From NCBI RefSeq assembly GCF_036099295.1, contig NZ_CP107976.1, positions 4,774,001 through 4,838,000 on the forward strand: a DNA stretch of 64,000 nucleotides. The letters are read 5' to 3'. This stretch comes from Streptomyces sp. NBC_00358. Lineage in GTDB: Bacteria; Actinomycetota; Actinomycetes; Streptomycetales; Streptomycetaceae. This document shows positions 15,336-23,759 of this stretch, in pieces. A program made the position numbers and the translations under genes. Each line of letters starts with the position of its first letter. The first letter of the stretch is position 1. The notes beneath the pieces were generated by a model. That model did not search any database and had not been told where the DNA came from. It saw only the letters and a program-made list of their open reading frames with translations.

Positions 15336-16244
15336 TCAGGATCGTGGGTACGACCGTGTCAGCAGCAACTTGCCGGGGGACGGGGAAGCCTGCTTTTCGC
15401 AGGAGCCGTCGACGATGTAGGCGGTGACCTTCGTCTTGTCGGAGACGTCGGACACCACGAGCAGATAGGCGCCGGTCCCCTTGTACGAGCCCTTCTTGGC
15501 GGCGAGGAGGACTCCGGGGTCTCCGGTCCCCTGCTCGACGCACTGGGGAACGGCAGGTGTGGGGGTGATCAAGGTCTTGATCCCGCCCGAGTCCGTTCCG
15601 GTGTTCTGGGACTCGGCACCCCAGGGCTTCGCACTGGCGGAGCCGTCACCCGATTTCTCGTTCTTCGTGAGAAGGCCGGAGACCTCGTTCTTCAGGGTCT
15701 TCTCGGAGAAGGCGTTCGGTGCTCCCGACTCCTGTTGGGTCGCCGACTGGGAGCTCTTGCCGGAGTCGTCGCCGCCCAACGACTGCACGAGGATCGCGCT
15801 CAGACCCAGGACGGCTGCCGCGAAGGCTGTGGTGAGAAGGACTGTCCTGCGGCGTCCGCGGCGCGGACGATGAGGGCGCCCGGGTCCGGTGGCCGCATGA
15901 GGATGTCCGGACGGGCGGCCAACGGTCGATGTTTCACGTGAAACAAGAATCCGGCCGTCGTCCGTGTCGGAGGCCTCATCGGGAGCTGTGGCACTCAGCA
16001 GGGCTTCCGCGGCGAGGGCGGCATCGATGCGTCCGGCCACATCGTCGGGCATGCGCGGGGGACTCGGCAGGCTGCCCAACAGCCCGTGGATCTCCTCCAG
16101 GGAGTCGTACACGTCGGCGCAGAGCGCGCACCCGTCGAGGTGCTGCCGTACGTCCTCGGTGCGGGTAGGTGAGAGCAGTCCTTCGGTCAGGTCGGCGATT
16201 TCCGCGACGTCCGGGTGCCCTGCCTTGTCCGTCGTGGATGTCAC
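15336..16244 (-). CDS. Membrane-bound zinc-finger anti-sigma factor (partner of the adjacent ECF sigma)
   Basis: Predicted anti-sigma factor for the upstream ECF sigma, with which it overlaps by 4 bp. The 302 residues have an N-terminal ZAS-type domain with HxxxCxxC (H35, C39, C42), one membrane segment at about 134-156 after an Arg-rich stretch, and an extracytoplasmic domain with a long Gly/Ser/Thr linker. Order and synteny correspond to M. tuberculosis rsmA (Rv3912). I avoid the name rsmA because it is used for a different protein in S. coelicolor. An internal parS encodes VSRET at 101-105 in the linker before the membrane segment. Confidence 0.85.
   Translation of the reverse strand: MTSTTDKAGHPDVAEIADLTEGLLSPTRTEDVRQHLDGCALCADVYDSLEEIHGLLGSLPSPPRMPDDVAGRIDAALAAEALLSATAPDEASDTDDGRILVSRETSTVGRPSGHPHAATGPGRPHRPRRGRRRTVLLTTAFAAAVLGLSAILVQSLGGDDSGKSSQSATQQESGAPNAFSEKTLKNEVSGLLTKNEKSGDGSASAKPWGAESQNTGTDSGGIKTLITPTPAVPQCVEQGTGDPGVLLAAKKGSYKGTGAYLLVVSDVSDKTKVTAYIVDGSCEKQASPSPGKLLLTRSYPRS
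15931..15944. other. parS: parS site 5 (inside the anti-sigma gene)
   Basis: Perfect GTTTCACGTGAAAC inside the coding region, read in frame as VSRET between the zinc finger and the membrane segment. Confidence 0.93.
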
Positions 16245-16972
16245 GCTCGCCCACCTCCGCCCTTCACAGCAGCTGAATCGCCTGGCCCTGCCTCGCGGGG
16301 CTCCGGCTCGTGAGGTCCCGCTGCGGGTGGGACGGATGTCCCCTGCGTCCGGTTCCGTCCGCGGCCCGACTTCCTGGTCCCGTCGCCACCCGGGCTCTCC
16401 GTACGGAGGTGGGCGAGCAGAGGAAGCAGTCTGGCTCTGCCGCGTGCGCAGCGGCTCTTCACCGTGCCGGTCGGCACATCGAGGATGCGGGCGGCCTCGG
16501 CCACGGGGTAGCCCTGCATGTCCACCAGGACGAGGGCGGCGCGCTGGTCGGCCGGGAGGGTGCCCAGCGCGCCGATGAGTTCGCGGTGGAGGTCATTGCG
16601 TTCGGCCGGCGCGGAGGCGGACTCGTGCGGTTCGAGGAGCTGTTCCAGGCGCTGGGTGTCATCGACGGGGGACGTCCTTCTGGAAGCCGTCTTACGGGCC
16701 CGGTCCAGGCAGGCGTTCACCGTGATGCGGTGCAGCCAGGTCGTGACGGCCGACTGGCCCCGGAAGGTGTGGGCGGCCCGGTAGGCGGAGACGAGCGCGT
16801 CCTGGACCGCGTCAGCGGCCTCCTCGCGGTCTCCCAGCGTCCGCAGGGCCACCGCCCACAGGCGGTCGCGATGGCGCCGTACAAGCTCACCGAAGGCGTC
16901 AGGATCGCCCTCGACGTGACGGGCCAGGAGGTCCTGATCGCTTGCTTCGCCGTGAGCGGCTTCATCGGCCAT
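16241..16972 (-). CDS. sigM: ECF RNA polymerase sigma factor, SigM-like
   Basis: Extracytoplasmic-function sigma factor, here syntenic with M. tuberculosis sigM (Rv3911). The 243 residues have region 2 (DPDAFGELVRRHRDRLW through TTWLHRITVNACLDRAR, about 22-95) and region 4 (LPADQRAALVLVDMQGY through GTVKSRCARGRARL, about 135-180), plus a Pro/Gly tail. The ATG at 16972 is chosen because sequence upstream in the same frame belongs to the pseudokinase gene. It sits 29 bp after the pseudokinase and overlaps the anti-sigma gene by 4 bp. The name sigM also denotes another factor in Streptomyces, so treat the symbol as orthology to Mycobacterium. Confidence 0.88.
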   Translation of the reverse strand: MADEAAHGEASDQDLLARHVEGDPDAFGELVRRHRDRLWAVALRTLGDREEAADAVQDALVSAYRAAHTFRGQSAVTTWLHRITVNACLDRARKTASRRTSPVDDTQRLEQLLEPHESASAPAERNDLHRELIGALGTLPADQRAALVLVDMQGYPVAEAARILDVPTGTVKSRCARGRARLLPLLAHLRTESPGGDGTRKSGRGRNRTQGTSVPPAAGPHEPEPREAGPGDSAAVKGGGGRA

Positions 16973-17001
16973 CGGACCCCCCTTCCCTCCGTCGACGAGC
17001 G

Positions 17002-18717
17002 TCAGCCGGTGAACTTCACATCCGTGATGGCCTGCTTGAAGCCGGCACCGCTGTACTGGTCCGTGCCCGAGTAGGGGGCCGCGGTGATCCACACCAGCAC
17101 GTAGCGAGTCTTCACTGCCTTGTCCGCGGAGATCTTCAACTGCGTGCCGGAGGTCCTGGCGTCCGCGATCTTCCCCATGGAGCTGATGGGTGCCGACGAC
17201 GACATGGAGTCCGCGGCGTACAACGACACCGCTGTGTAGTTGCCGCCGTAGTTGAGCCCTATGGAGGCCACCGACAGGCTCTGTGCGGATCCGAGGTCGT
17301 AGACGATCCCCACACCCTGCTTGAACGGCGCCAGTTTGGGGCCGCCGTTGAAGGAGTAGGTCCGCCAGTACGTGGTGCTGTCGCCGTCGTAGGTGAGCCC
17401 CACGTCCGACGGGTGCTGGGCCTTGCCGTCCGGGTAGTACTCCTGCGCGGCCTTGATGGCGATCGGCTTGACCGGCTTGGTCTGGTCGCCGCTCTTCTCG
17501 TTGCCGTCCGTCGTCTGGGTCTTCTTGGTGTCGTCGGGCTTGCTGCGGTCCATCAGCGCGTCTGCCAACTGCCAGCTGCCCAGGCCCAGCGCGGCGATGA
17601 GCAGAGCCGAGACGGCCCACTTCAAGGCGGTGCCGGTGCGGCTCTGCAGCGGGGGCGGCGGGGTCGGTACGGGCTGGGTTACACCGGGATGCGGTGACTG
17701 GCGGCCGTACGTGCCCTGCTGGTACGTCGTGCGCTGGTACTCGGGCGGCGCGGTGAAAGCGGGCTCCGGCGGGCGGATGCGGGGCATCTCGCTGATCGCC
17801 TTCACGAGCTCCTCCGGCGTGGTGCACGGGGACTCATGACGGGAGGCGGTCGCACCGTCGTTGGCCAGCGCGCGCATGGCGAGCTCCGACAGGCCCCGGT
17901 GGACACCGGCGCGCACCTGGTCGGGTGCGATGAGGCCCACACCCTTGGGGAGCCCTGACAGGCCGTAGGCATCGTTCTCGTACGGCCAGCGCTGGGTGAG
18001 GGAGGCGTACAGAAGTGCGCCGATCGCCTCGGTGTCGGAGCGCTGCGGGGTGTCCGAACTGATGCCGCGCAGCGCCGCGTTCACAGCGAGGCCGCGGATG
18101 CGCCACTGTCCCGACGACGTGCGGAGCACGGCGCCCGGAGTCAGCTTCAGATGTGCGAGACCCTCGCGATGCGCGGCGGCCATGGCCTGGGAGACCTGGC
18201 TGACCATCTGGTAGGCCTCGTGCACCTCAAGGGGAGCCGAGGCGAGGAGCGCGGTGAGCTCCGTGGCGTCCGGCAGCCACTCGTGCACCACGTAGACGAG
18301 ATCGTTCTCCTCGACCGCGTCCAGGACCTGGACGAACCGGGGATCGCCCAGCAGGGCGGAGGAACGGGCGGCCGCCAGCACCGAGCGGGCCCGCGGATGA
18401 TCCGCGGGCAGCAGGTGCACACCGACGGCACGGCGGAGTTTCTCGTCCATCGCGCGCCAACTGCTGAAACCGTCCAGACGGGTGACGCACTCTTCGAGGC
18501 GGTAGCGCCTGGCGAGTTTGTGGCCACTGTGCAGTTCGGGCGGTGAGGCCTTTTCGGGACTCTCGGTCCCGCCACTCCCCTGTGCCTCTTGGCTGTCCGT
18601 TTCCTGCTCCCAGTTCTGGGCCACCCCGTCGGACGTGGTCTGGTCCGCCTTGGCGGTCAGCGGCTTGTCACCGCTGTTGTCTGCCACGTCGACGGCAGCC
18701 GTGCTCCGTTCCGCCAC
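17002..18717 (-). CDS. MurJ-associated membrane pseudokinase with extracellular discoidin-like domain
   Basis: A serine/threonine kinase-like domain (about 70-345) lacks the catalytic residues. The VAIK lysine is replaced (AVGVHLL), the HRD loop reads HLKLTPGAVL, and the DFG position reads RGL. A membrane segment (about 365-385) follows a Pro/Gln-rich linker, then a beta-rich extracellular domain (about 420-571) resembling the galactose-binding fold. In M. tuberculosis the equivalent region is fused to MurJ (Rv3910) and recruits FhaA when phosphorylated; here it is a separate gene just after murJ. The GTG at 18717 (VAERSTAAVDVADN) follows GGGAGGCAGGGA; an ATG at 18741 and an upstream start at 18777 are alternatives. 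Confidence 0.85.
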   Translation of the reverse strand: MAERSTAAVDVADNSGDKPLTAKADQTTSDGVAQNWEQETDSQEAQGSGGTESPEKASPPELHSGHKLARRYRLEECVTRLDGFSSWRAMDEKLRRAVGVHLLPADHPRARSVLAAARSSALLGDPRFVQVLDAVEENDLVYVVHEWLPDATELTALLASAPLEVHEAYQMVSQVSQAMAAAHREGLAHLKLTPGAVLRTSSGQWRIRGLAVNAALRGISSDTPQRSDTEAIGALLYASLTQRWPYENDAYGLSGLPKGVGLIAPDQVRAGVHRGLSELAMRALANDGATASRHESPCTTPEELVKAISEMPRIRPPEPAFTAPPEYQRTTYQQGTYGRQSPHPGVTQPVPTPPPPLQSRTGTALKWAVSALLIAALGLGSWQLADALMDRSKPDDTKKTQTTDGNEKSGDQTKPVKPIAIKAAQEYYPDGKAQHPSDVGLTYDGDSTTYWRTYSFNGGPKLAPFKQGVGIVYDLGSAQSLSVASIGLNYGGNYTAVSLYAADSMSSSAPISSMGKIADARTSGTQLKISADKAVKTRYVLVWITAAPYSGTDQYSGAGFKQAITDVKFTG

Positions 18718-18835
18718 CGTCGTCCCTGCCTCCCCATCCATTGCGCGCTGTCCGACGCAGAAACCAATTGTGCCCACAGTCCGGCGCTATGCACGACACA
18801 CGGCGACGGACGATGGTTGTGCGCTTACCCCCGAC

Positions 18836-21070
18836 TCAGCGCCCCAGGCGCCCGCGGACCATTCCGACCATTGAATTGAGCTCTTCGATGCGCATCTTGC
18901 GCGCGGCGACGTAGAAGACACCGAGCAGGGCGATCGATCCGGCGACGAGCGCGGCGATCGAACCGATCGCACCGTGCCCGAGAACCTGGGTGATCGCGAA
19001 GCCTACGGCCCCGCCCACCACGGCGCCAGGGATGGAGGCCAGGCAGAGACGCGCGTACGTGCGCAGCACGCGGGCGCCGTCCAGGTCGCCGCCCAGCCGC
19101 CGGCGCAGTCGCTGCCAGGCCACTCCGACGCCCACGGCGTACGCCAGCCCGTACGCGCCGGCCATGCCGACGACCGCCCACTGCGCGGGCAGCACCATGT
19201 AACAGACGGCCGACGCGGCCGCGTTGACGGCAGCCACGATGACCGTGTTGTAGAAGGGGGTGCGGGTGTCCTCGTAGGCGTAGAAGCCACGCAGGACCAC
19301 GTACTGCACCGAGAACGGGATCAGGCCGAGCGCGAAGGCCATCAGGACGTAGCCCTGGGACTGCGCGGCCTCGATGCCGCTGGAGCCGAAGAGCAGGGTG
19401 CACATGGGGATGCCCAGGGCGACGAACATGAAGGCGACGGGGACGATCGCCACCGCGGACGTCCGCAGCCCCTGCGAGATGTCGTCGCGGACGGCTCCCG
19501 GATCACCGTCGTGGGCCGCTCGCGAGATCCGCGGAAGCATGGCCGCCATGACGGAGACCGTGATGATCGCCTGCGGCATGCCCCAGATCAACTGGGCGTT
19601 GGCGTAGGCCAGAATCCCCGCACCGCTCTTGCCCGAGGCCTTGCCGGCCGCCGTGGCCAGCTGGGTGACGACGAGGACGCCCGCCTGGTTGGCGAGAACG
19701 AAGAGCACGGTCCACTTGGCGAGCTTGACGGCCTTGCCGAGGCCGTGGCCCCTCCAGTCGAACCGCGGACGGAACCGGAACCCGGCCTCGCGCAGATACG
19801 GAACCATCGCCGTGGCCTGTACGACCAGGCCGAGCAGGGTGCCGATGCCCAGCAGGCGGATGCCGTCCGGCGGGATGTTGTTCACCGTCATGCCGGAGTG
19901 CCGGGCGGTGCCGTAGACCCAGAGGAACATGCCGAACGTGAAGATCATGACGATGTTGTTCAGGACCGGAGTCCACATCATCGCGCCGAACTTCCCGCGG
20001 GCGTTGAGGATCTGGCCCATGACCACGTGCACGCCCATGAAGAAGATCGTGGGCAGGCAGTACCGGGCGAAGGAGACAGCCACGTTGTTGGACGCCGGGT
20101 TGCTCGCGATGGAGTCCGACATCAGCTGGATCAGCAGCGGCGCGATGAACACCGCGCCGGTGACGATCACGCCGAGGGCGACCATGACGAGGGTCAGCAG
20201 GCGGTTGGCGTACGCCTCACCGCCGTCCTCGTCCTCCTTCATGGACCGTACGAGCTGGGGCACGAAGACCGAGTTGAGTCCGCCGCCGACGGTCAGGATG
20301 TAGATCATCGTCGGCAGGGTGTACGCGACGGTCCAGGCGTCACCGAGCGTCGCCGCTCCCAGAGCGGCCGTGATGATCATGGTGCGCACGAAGCCGGTGA
20401 GACGGGATACCAGCGTGCCCGCCGCCATGACGGCGCTGGACTTCAGCAAGCCGGAGGCGCGACCGCCGGACTTCGCCGGAGCGGCGGCGGGAGGCTGAGC
20501 GGCGGCCGGAGCCGGCTCGGGCGCCGGTGCCGGGACCGCGGGGGACGCATAGGCATGCCGGACCCCGCCCTGCTGCTGATCGCGGAAGAGGTGGGCGAAG
20601 GCGTCGGGTTGATCCTGCTCCTCGCCGGCCTGGGTGACCAGGTCGTCCACCCCCACGTACTGAGTGGTCCGGGCGTCGTCCCCGTACGGCAGGTGGCGCG
20701 TCGGCCCGGCCGGCTCCGGCGGGGGCGTCTGGGCCCACACCCGGGGATCGGGGGCGTACTGCGACGCGGGAGGCTGGGCGTAGAGCGGCTGCTGGGGGGC
20801 GTACGTTCCGGGCGTCGGCGGCGGGTGCGCGGCACGGTCGTAGAGCGCCTCCGCCACCGGGTCCTGGGCCGAGAGGTCCTGTGCCCGGTAGGGGTCCTGG
20901 TCGTAGGCGTCCTGGAGGTACATGTCCGCGGGAGACCCCGGCGGCATCTGAGCGGCCCCCGGTGTGCCCTCGGGGTAGCCGGAGCGGCCCGCGTCCTGGT
21001 CCGGGTAGTCCTCGGGGTAGCCCGAGGATCCCGCGCCCTGGCCGCGGTCACCGTCGTACGGCGCGTTCAT
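18836..21070 (-). CDS. murJ: Lipid II flippase MurJ (MviN)
   Basis: MATE-like/MOP-superfamily exporter that flips lipid II across the membrane for peptidoglycan synthesis. The 744 residues consist of a long hydrophilic N-terminus (about 1-205, Pro/Tyr/Gln/Asp-rich) and about 14 membrane segments starting at SSAVMAAGTLVSRLTGFVRT. The N-terminal extension is not part of the transporter fold and may contact other divisome proteins. The protein ends soon after the last membrane helices; the kinase-like and sugar-binding-like parts fused in mycobacteria are encoded by the next gene. It follows the DUF6049-like gene by 46 bp and leads to pseudokinase–sigma–anti-sigma. Confidence 0.93.
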   Translation of the reverse strand: MNAPYDGDRGQGAGSSGYPEDYPDQDAGRSGYPEGTPGAAQMPPGSPADMYLQDAYDQDPYRAQDLSAQDPVAEALYDRAAHPPPTPGTYAPQQPLYAQPPASQYAPDPRVWAQTPPPEPAGPTRHLPYGDDARTTQYVGVDDLVTQAGEEQDQPDAFAHLFRDQQQGGVRHAYASPAVPAPAPEPAPAAAQPPAAAPAKSGGRASGLLKSSAVMAAGTLVSRLTGFVRTMIITAALGAATLGDAWTVAYTLPTMIYILTVGGGLNSVFVPQLVRSMKEDEDGGEAYANRLLTLVMVALGVIVTGAVFIAPLLIQLMSDSIASNPASNNVAVSFARYCLPTIFFMGVHVVMGQILNARGKFGAMMWTPVLNNIVMIFTFGMFLWVYGTARHSGMTVNNIPPDGIRLLGIGTLLGLVVQATAMVPYLREAGFRFRPRFDWRGHGLGKAVKLAKWTVLFVLANQAGVLVVTQLATAAGKASGKSGAGILAYANAQLIWGMPQAIITVSVMAAMLPRISRAAHDGDPGAVRDDISQGLRTSAVAIVPVAFMFVALGIPMCTLLFGSSGIEAAQSQGYVLMAFALGLIPFSVQYVVLRGFYAYEDTRTPFYNTVIVAAVNAAASAVCYMVLPAQWAVVGMAGAYGLAYAVGVGVAWQRLRRRLGGDLDGARVLRTYARLCLASIPGAVVGGAVGFAITQVLGHGAIGSIAALVAGSIALLGVFYVAARKMRIEELNSMVGMVRGRLGR

Positions 21071-21116
21071 GGTTACCCCACCTCATCGTCCCCGGGCCCA
21101 CCGGCCACGACATCGC

Positions 21117-23537
21117 TCAACGGTCCACTCTCTCACCCGTGCCGGACGGGTCGGCGCTTTCCGGTGCGGTGTCCGGTGTTGGGTCACTCGGGTGCTCCGG
21201 GCCGTCCGCCCCCGACTCCGAGTCAGAAGCCTGTTCGGGACCGGCCTCGGAGTGTTCGGTGGTGTCAGTGTCCACGGTGCCGTCCGTGTCCTTGCTCTCG
21301 CCCCCTGCCTCAGGGCTGGTTTCAGCATCCTCCTCGGCCTGCCGGGCGGCCGCACGCTTACGCTGCGTGTACATCCGGAAACCGGCGAGCACGAGAAGCA
21401 GGACACCTCCGCCGATGACGAGCATCACGGTAGAGGTGATCTCGGTGACCTTCACCTCGAAGGGAACCGGGTCTCCGTACGGCTGCCCGTCCTCCGTGTA
21501 CAGCTGGGCGACGACCTGCACCGGGCCGTTGGCCTTGGTGGAGGTCGTGAACTTCACCGACTGACTGTGCTCGCCGGCGACCTGGATCGGCTGCTCGTCG
21601 TACGGGCCGTTGCGGATCTTGAGGCGGGTGGGTTGCTGCGACGTGAGGCGCAGCACCAGATGGCCGACGCCCTGCACGAGGTTGTTCTGGACGGTCACGG
21701 GGATCGTGGCGCTGCGCCCGGAGAGCTTCGCGTCCGACTTCTTGATGAGGTGGACCAGGCCCATGAGCCCGTCGAGGTACGTCTCCACACCCTGGCGGAA
21801 GGCCGCGGCCTCCGTGGGACGACCGCGCCAGGACGCCGACATCCCCCGGTCTATGGCCAGGCCGAAGGGGGTGACCACACGGGACTCGTCGGTCAGGATC
21901 ATCCGGAATTTGTCGAGCTTGGCCTGTGTCTCCTGGATCCGCTCGAAGGCAGCACGCGGCAGCTCCCGGTTGCGCAGGGCCGAGGGGTACGAGGAGGCGG
22001 GGGGCACCTTCGTGGTGGCGCCGGGGTCGGGCTTGGCCTTGGCGGCGTCGGTCAGCCCCTGCGACTCCGACCAGTTCCCCTGCTGAAGCGTCCGCAGCGC
22101 CTCGGCCATCGACTGCGCCTGGCTGGCGGTGGGCATGCGCTGCGGGGCGACGACGATACTGCGCGCGTCCTTCGGCTCCTGCAGGTTGATCATCAGGCTC
22201 TGCGCGAGGAACTTCTGGACGGCGAGCGTGGAGGCGTCCGCCTTCAGCATGTCGCCCTGGAACGCGGTCGACAGCCGCTCGTCCGCGACCACCGCCGTCG
22301 TTCCGCCGCCGATGGGGCGTGCGGCGCTGGGCGTGTACGACAGGCCACCCGTCTCGCGCAGGCTGTCGCTGCGGGCGATCACCTTGTCGGCTCCGGCCGA
22401 CGTGGCCACCTTCACGATCGACGGGTCCACCGCGCCGTCCGCCGGCCAGGCGAACTCCGTGCTCGGTTTCACGTGGACGATCGTCTCCACGGTGTCGGCC
22501 GCCACAGCGGTGGCGTCCTTGAGGTGACTCAGGGAGCCGGTGACGTCCTTGCCGCGGTGGGCCAGCGACGCGAGGTCGGGGTCGGCGAAGGGGAGCGCGA
22601 CGACGTCCTGGTCCCTGACCGTCTTCTCCAGCTTGTCGAGCCAGGCGTTGGCCACCGCCTGGTTCCTCCCCTCGACGGTCGTGCCGTCCTCCTGCTGAAT
22701 CCGGTAGCCGCCCCGCATCGCGTCGACGGAGGCCAGCAGGTCCGGGTCGAGCACCCAGGTGACCTCGAGCTGGCTGCCGAGCGACAGGAGCTGGTCCAGC
22801 CGCCCGCCCGGAGAGATCTCCTTGGCCAGATCGTCGTTCTTGAAGACCGGCGTCTGCTGCGCGTCCGAACCGGTCTCCGCCGTGAGGTGGACGGTGGAGA
22901 TGAGCGGCCAGAGGTACGTCGTCTTCGTCCTCGTGTCCGCCCCTGAGGGCTGCCAGGGCAGGAACGTCCGCTCGATGCCGAGTACCTGGTCCCACGGCTG
23001 TGCGGTCGTCCGGCCCGTGAGCGATACGCCGAGCTGGTAGACCCCGTCGGAGCCGAGGTCGAGGTCCTTGACGGGCACCGAGATGCTGAAGTGCTGAGAG
23101 CTGCCCGCCCCCAGCTTGGAGACCTTCGCGACGTACTTGCCCCCGACTTCCAGCGGGTCGAGGCCCGGCTGGAAGCTGGTGCGCTTCGCGACGGTGTCGA
23201 TGGCGGAGCGGGTGTTCAGGGACGGCCCCACGCGGATGCCCACGTGGCCATCCGTGACCGCCTGCTTGCCCGTGTTGGTGACCGAACCCGAGACCGTGAT
23301 CGTGTCGCCGTCGGTGGGGGTGCTGGGGTTGAGCGAGTCGAGGCTGACGTCGATCGGGCCGGACGAACCGGTGGCATCGGCCACAGAGGCCTTCTCAGCG
23401 GCCTGAGAGGGCGTGCTCAAGGGCAGCTGGAGCAGCCCGGCCAGCAGCGGCGCCCCGGCCAGCAGTGCGCCGCTGCGCCGGAGCCACCGACGGGCAGGTG
23501 AGGGACTGGTCCCTTGGAAGTCTGCCGCCTCGGCCAC
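21117..23537 (-). CDS. Secreted/membrane-anchored DUF6049-like protein
   Basis: Function unknown. The 806 residues have an Arg-rich start and a signal peptide (RSGALLAGAPLLAGLLQLPL, about 22-41, then TPSQAAE), a large extracellular part with an Ig/CARDB-like beta domain at about 60-170 (DTITVSGSVTNTGKQ), and a C-terminal membrane segment (STVMLVIGGGVLLLVLAGF) followed by a Glu/Asp/Ser-rich cytoplasmic tail. The matching gene in M. tuberculosis is Rv3909, also next to the murJ gene. It probably heads the leftward operon, so a role in envelope assembly is inferred from context. The start is a GTG at 23537. Confidence 0.8.
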   Translation of the reverse strand: MAEAADFQGTSPSPARRWLRRSGALLAGAPLLAGLLQLPLSTPSQAAEKASVADATGSSGPIDVSLDSLNPSTPTDGDTITVSGSVTNTGKQAVTDGHVGIRVGPSLNTRSAIDTVAKRTSFQPGLDPLEVGGKYVAKVSKLGAGSSQHFSISVPVKDLDLGSDGVYQLGVSLTGRTTAQPWDQVLGIERTFLPWQPSGADTRTKTTYLWPLISTVHLTAETGSDAQQTPVFKNDDLAKEISPGGRLDQLLSLGSQLEVTWVLDPDLLASVDAMRGGYRIQQEDGTTVEGRNQAVANAWLDKLEKTVRDQDVVALPFADPDLASLAHRGKDVTGSLSHLKDATAVAADTVETIVHVKPSTEFAWPADGAVDPSIVKVATSAGADKVIARSDSLRETGGLSYTPSAARPIGGGTTAVVADERLSTAFQGDMLKADASTLAVQKFLAQSLMINLQEPKDARSIVVAPQRMPTASQAQSMAEALRTLQQGNWSESQGLTDAAKAKPDPGATTKVPPASSYPSALRNRELPRAAFERIQETQAKLDKFRMILTDESRVVTPFGLAIDRGMSASWRGRPTEAAAFRQGVETYLDGLMGLVHLIKKSDAKLSGRSATIPVTVQNNLVQGVGHLVLRLTSQQPTRLKIRNGPYDEQPIQVAGEHSQSVKFTTSTKANGPVQVVAQLYTEDGQPYGDPVPFEVKVTEITSTVMLVIGGGVLLLVLAGFRMYTQRKRAAARQAEEDAETSPEAGGESKDTDGTVDTDTTEHSEAGPEQASDSESGADGPEHPSDPTPDTAPESADPSGTGERVDR

Positions 23538-23759
23538 GCGCTCGCCCGTCCCTCGTCGTCGTCAGTGGTCGTCGGAATGTGCGTCCACGCATGGTAACGA
23601 TGTGCGCTGAGAGTAAGTGCCGCGGAGTGGTCCGCAAGATCGGATGAGGGGCCGACTGCCCTGTATGTGCGCGTATTCTGCCCGCGAAAAGATGTGAGGC
23701 AGGGTGCGGGGATTTATCCAGGCGCTCCCGGTGGCCTCGGCCACGTACCCTTTTCTGTT

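Noticed and set aside
22466..22479. parS-like GTTTCACGTGGACG inside the DUF6049-like gene
   Set aside because: Only the left half matches; the right arm is wrong at several bases, so it is chance similarity in coding sequence.
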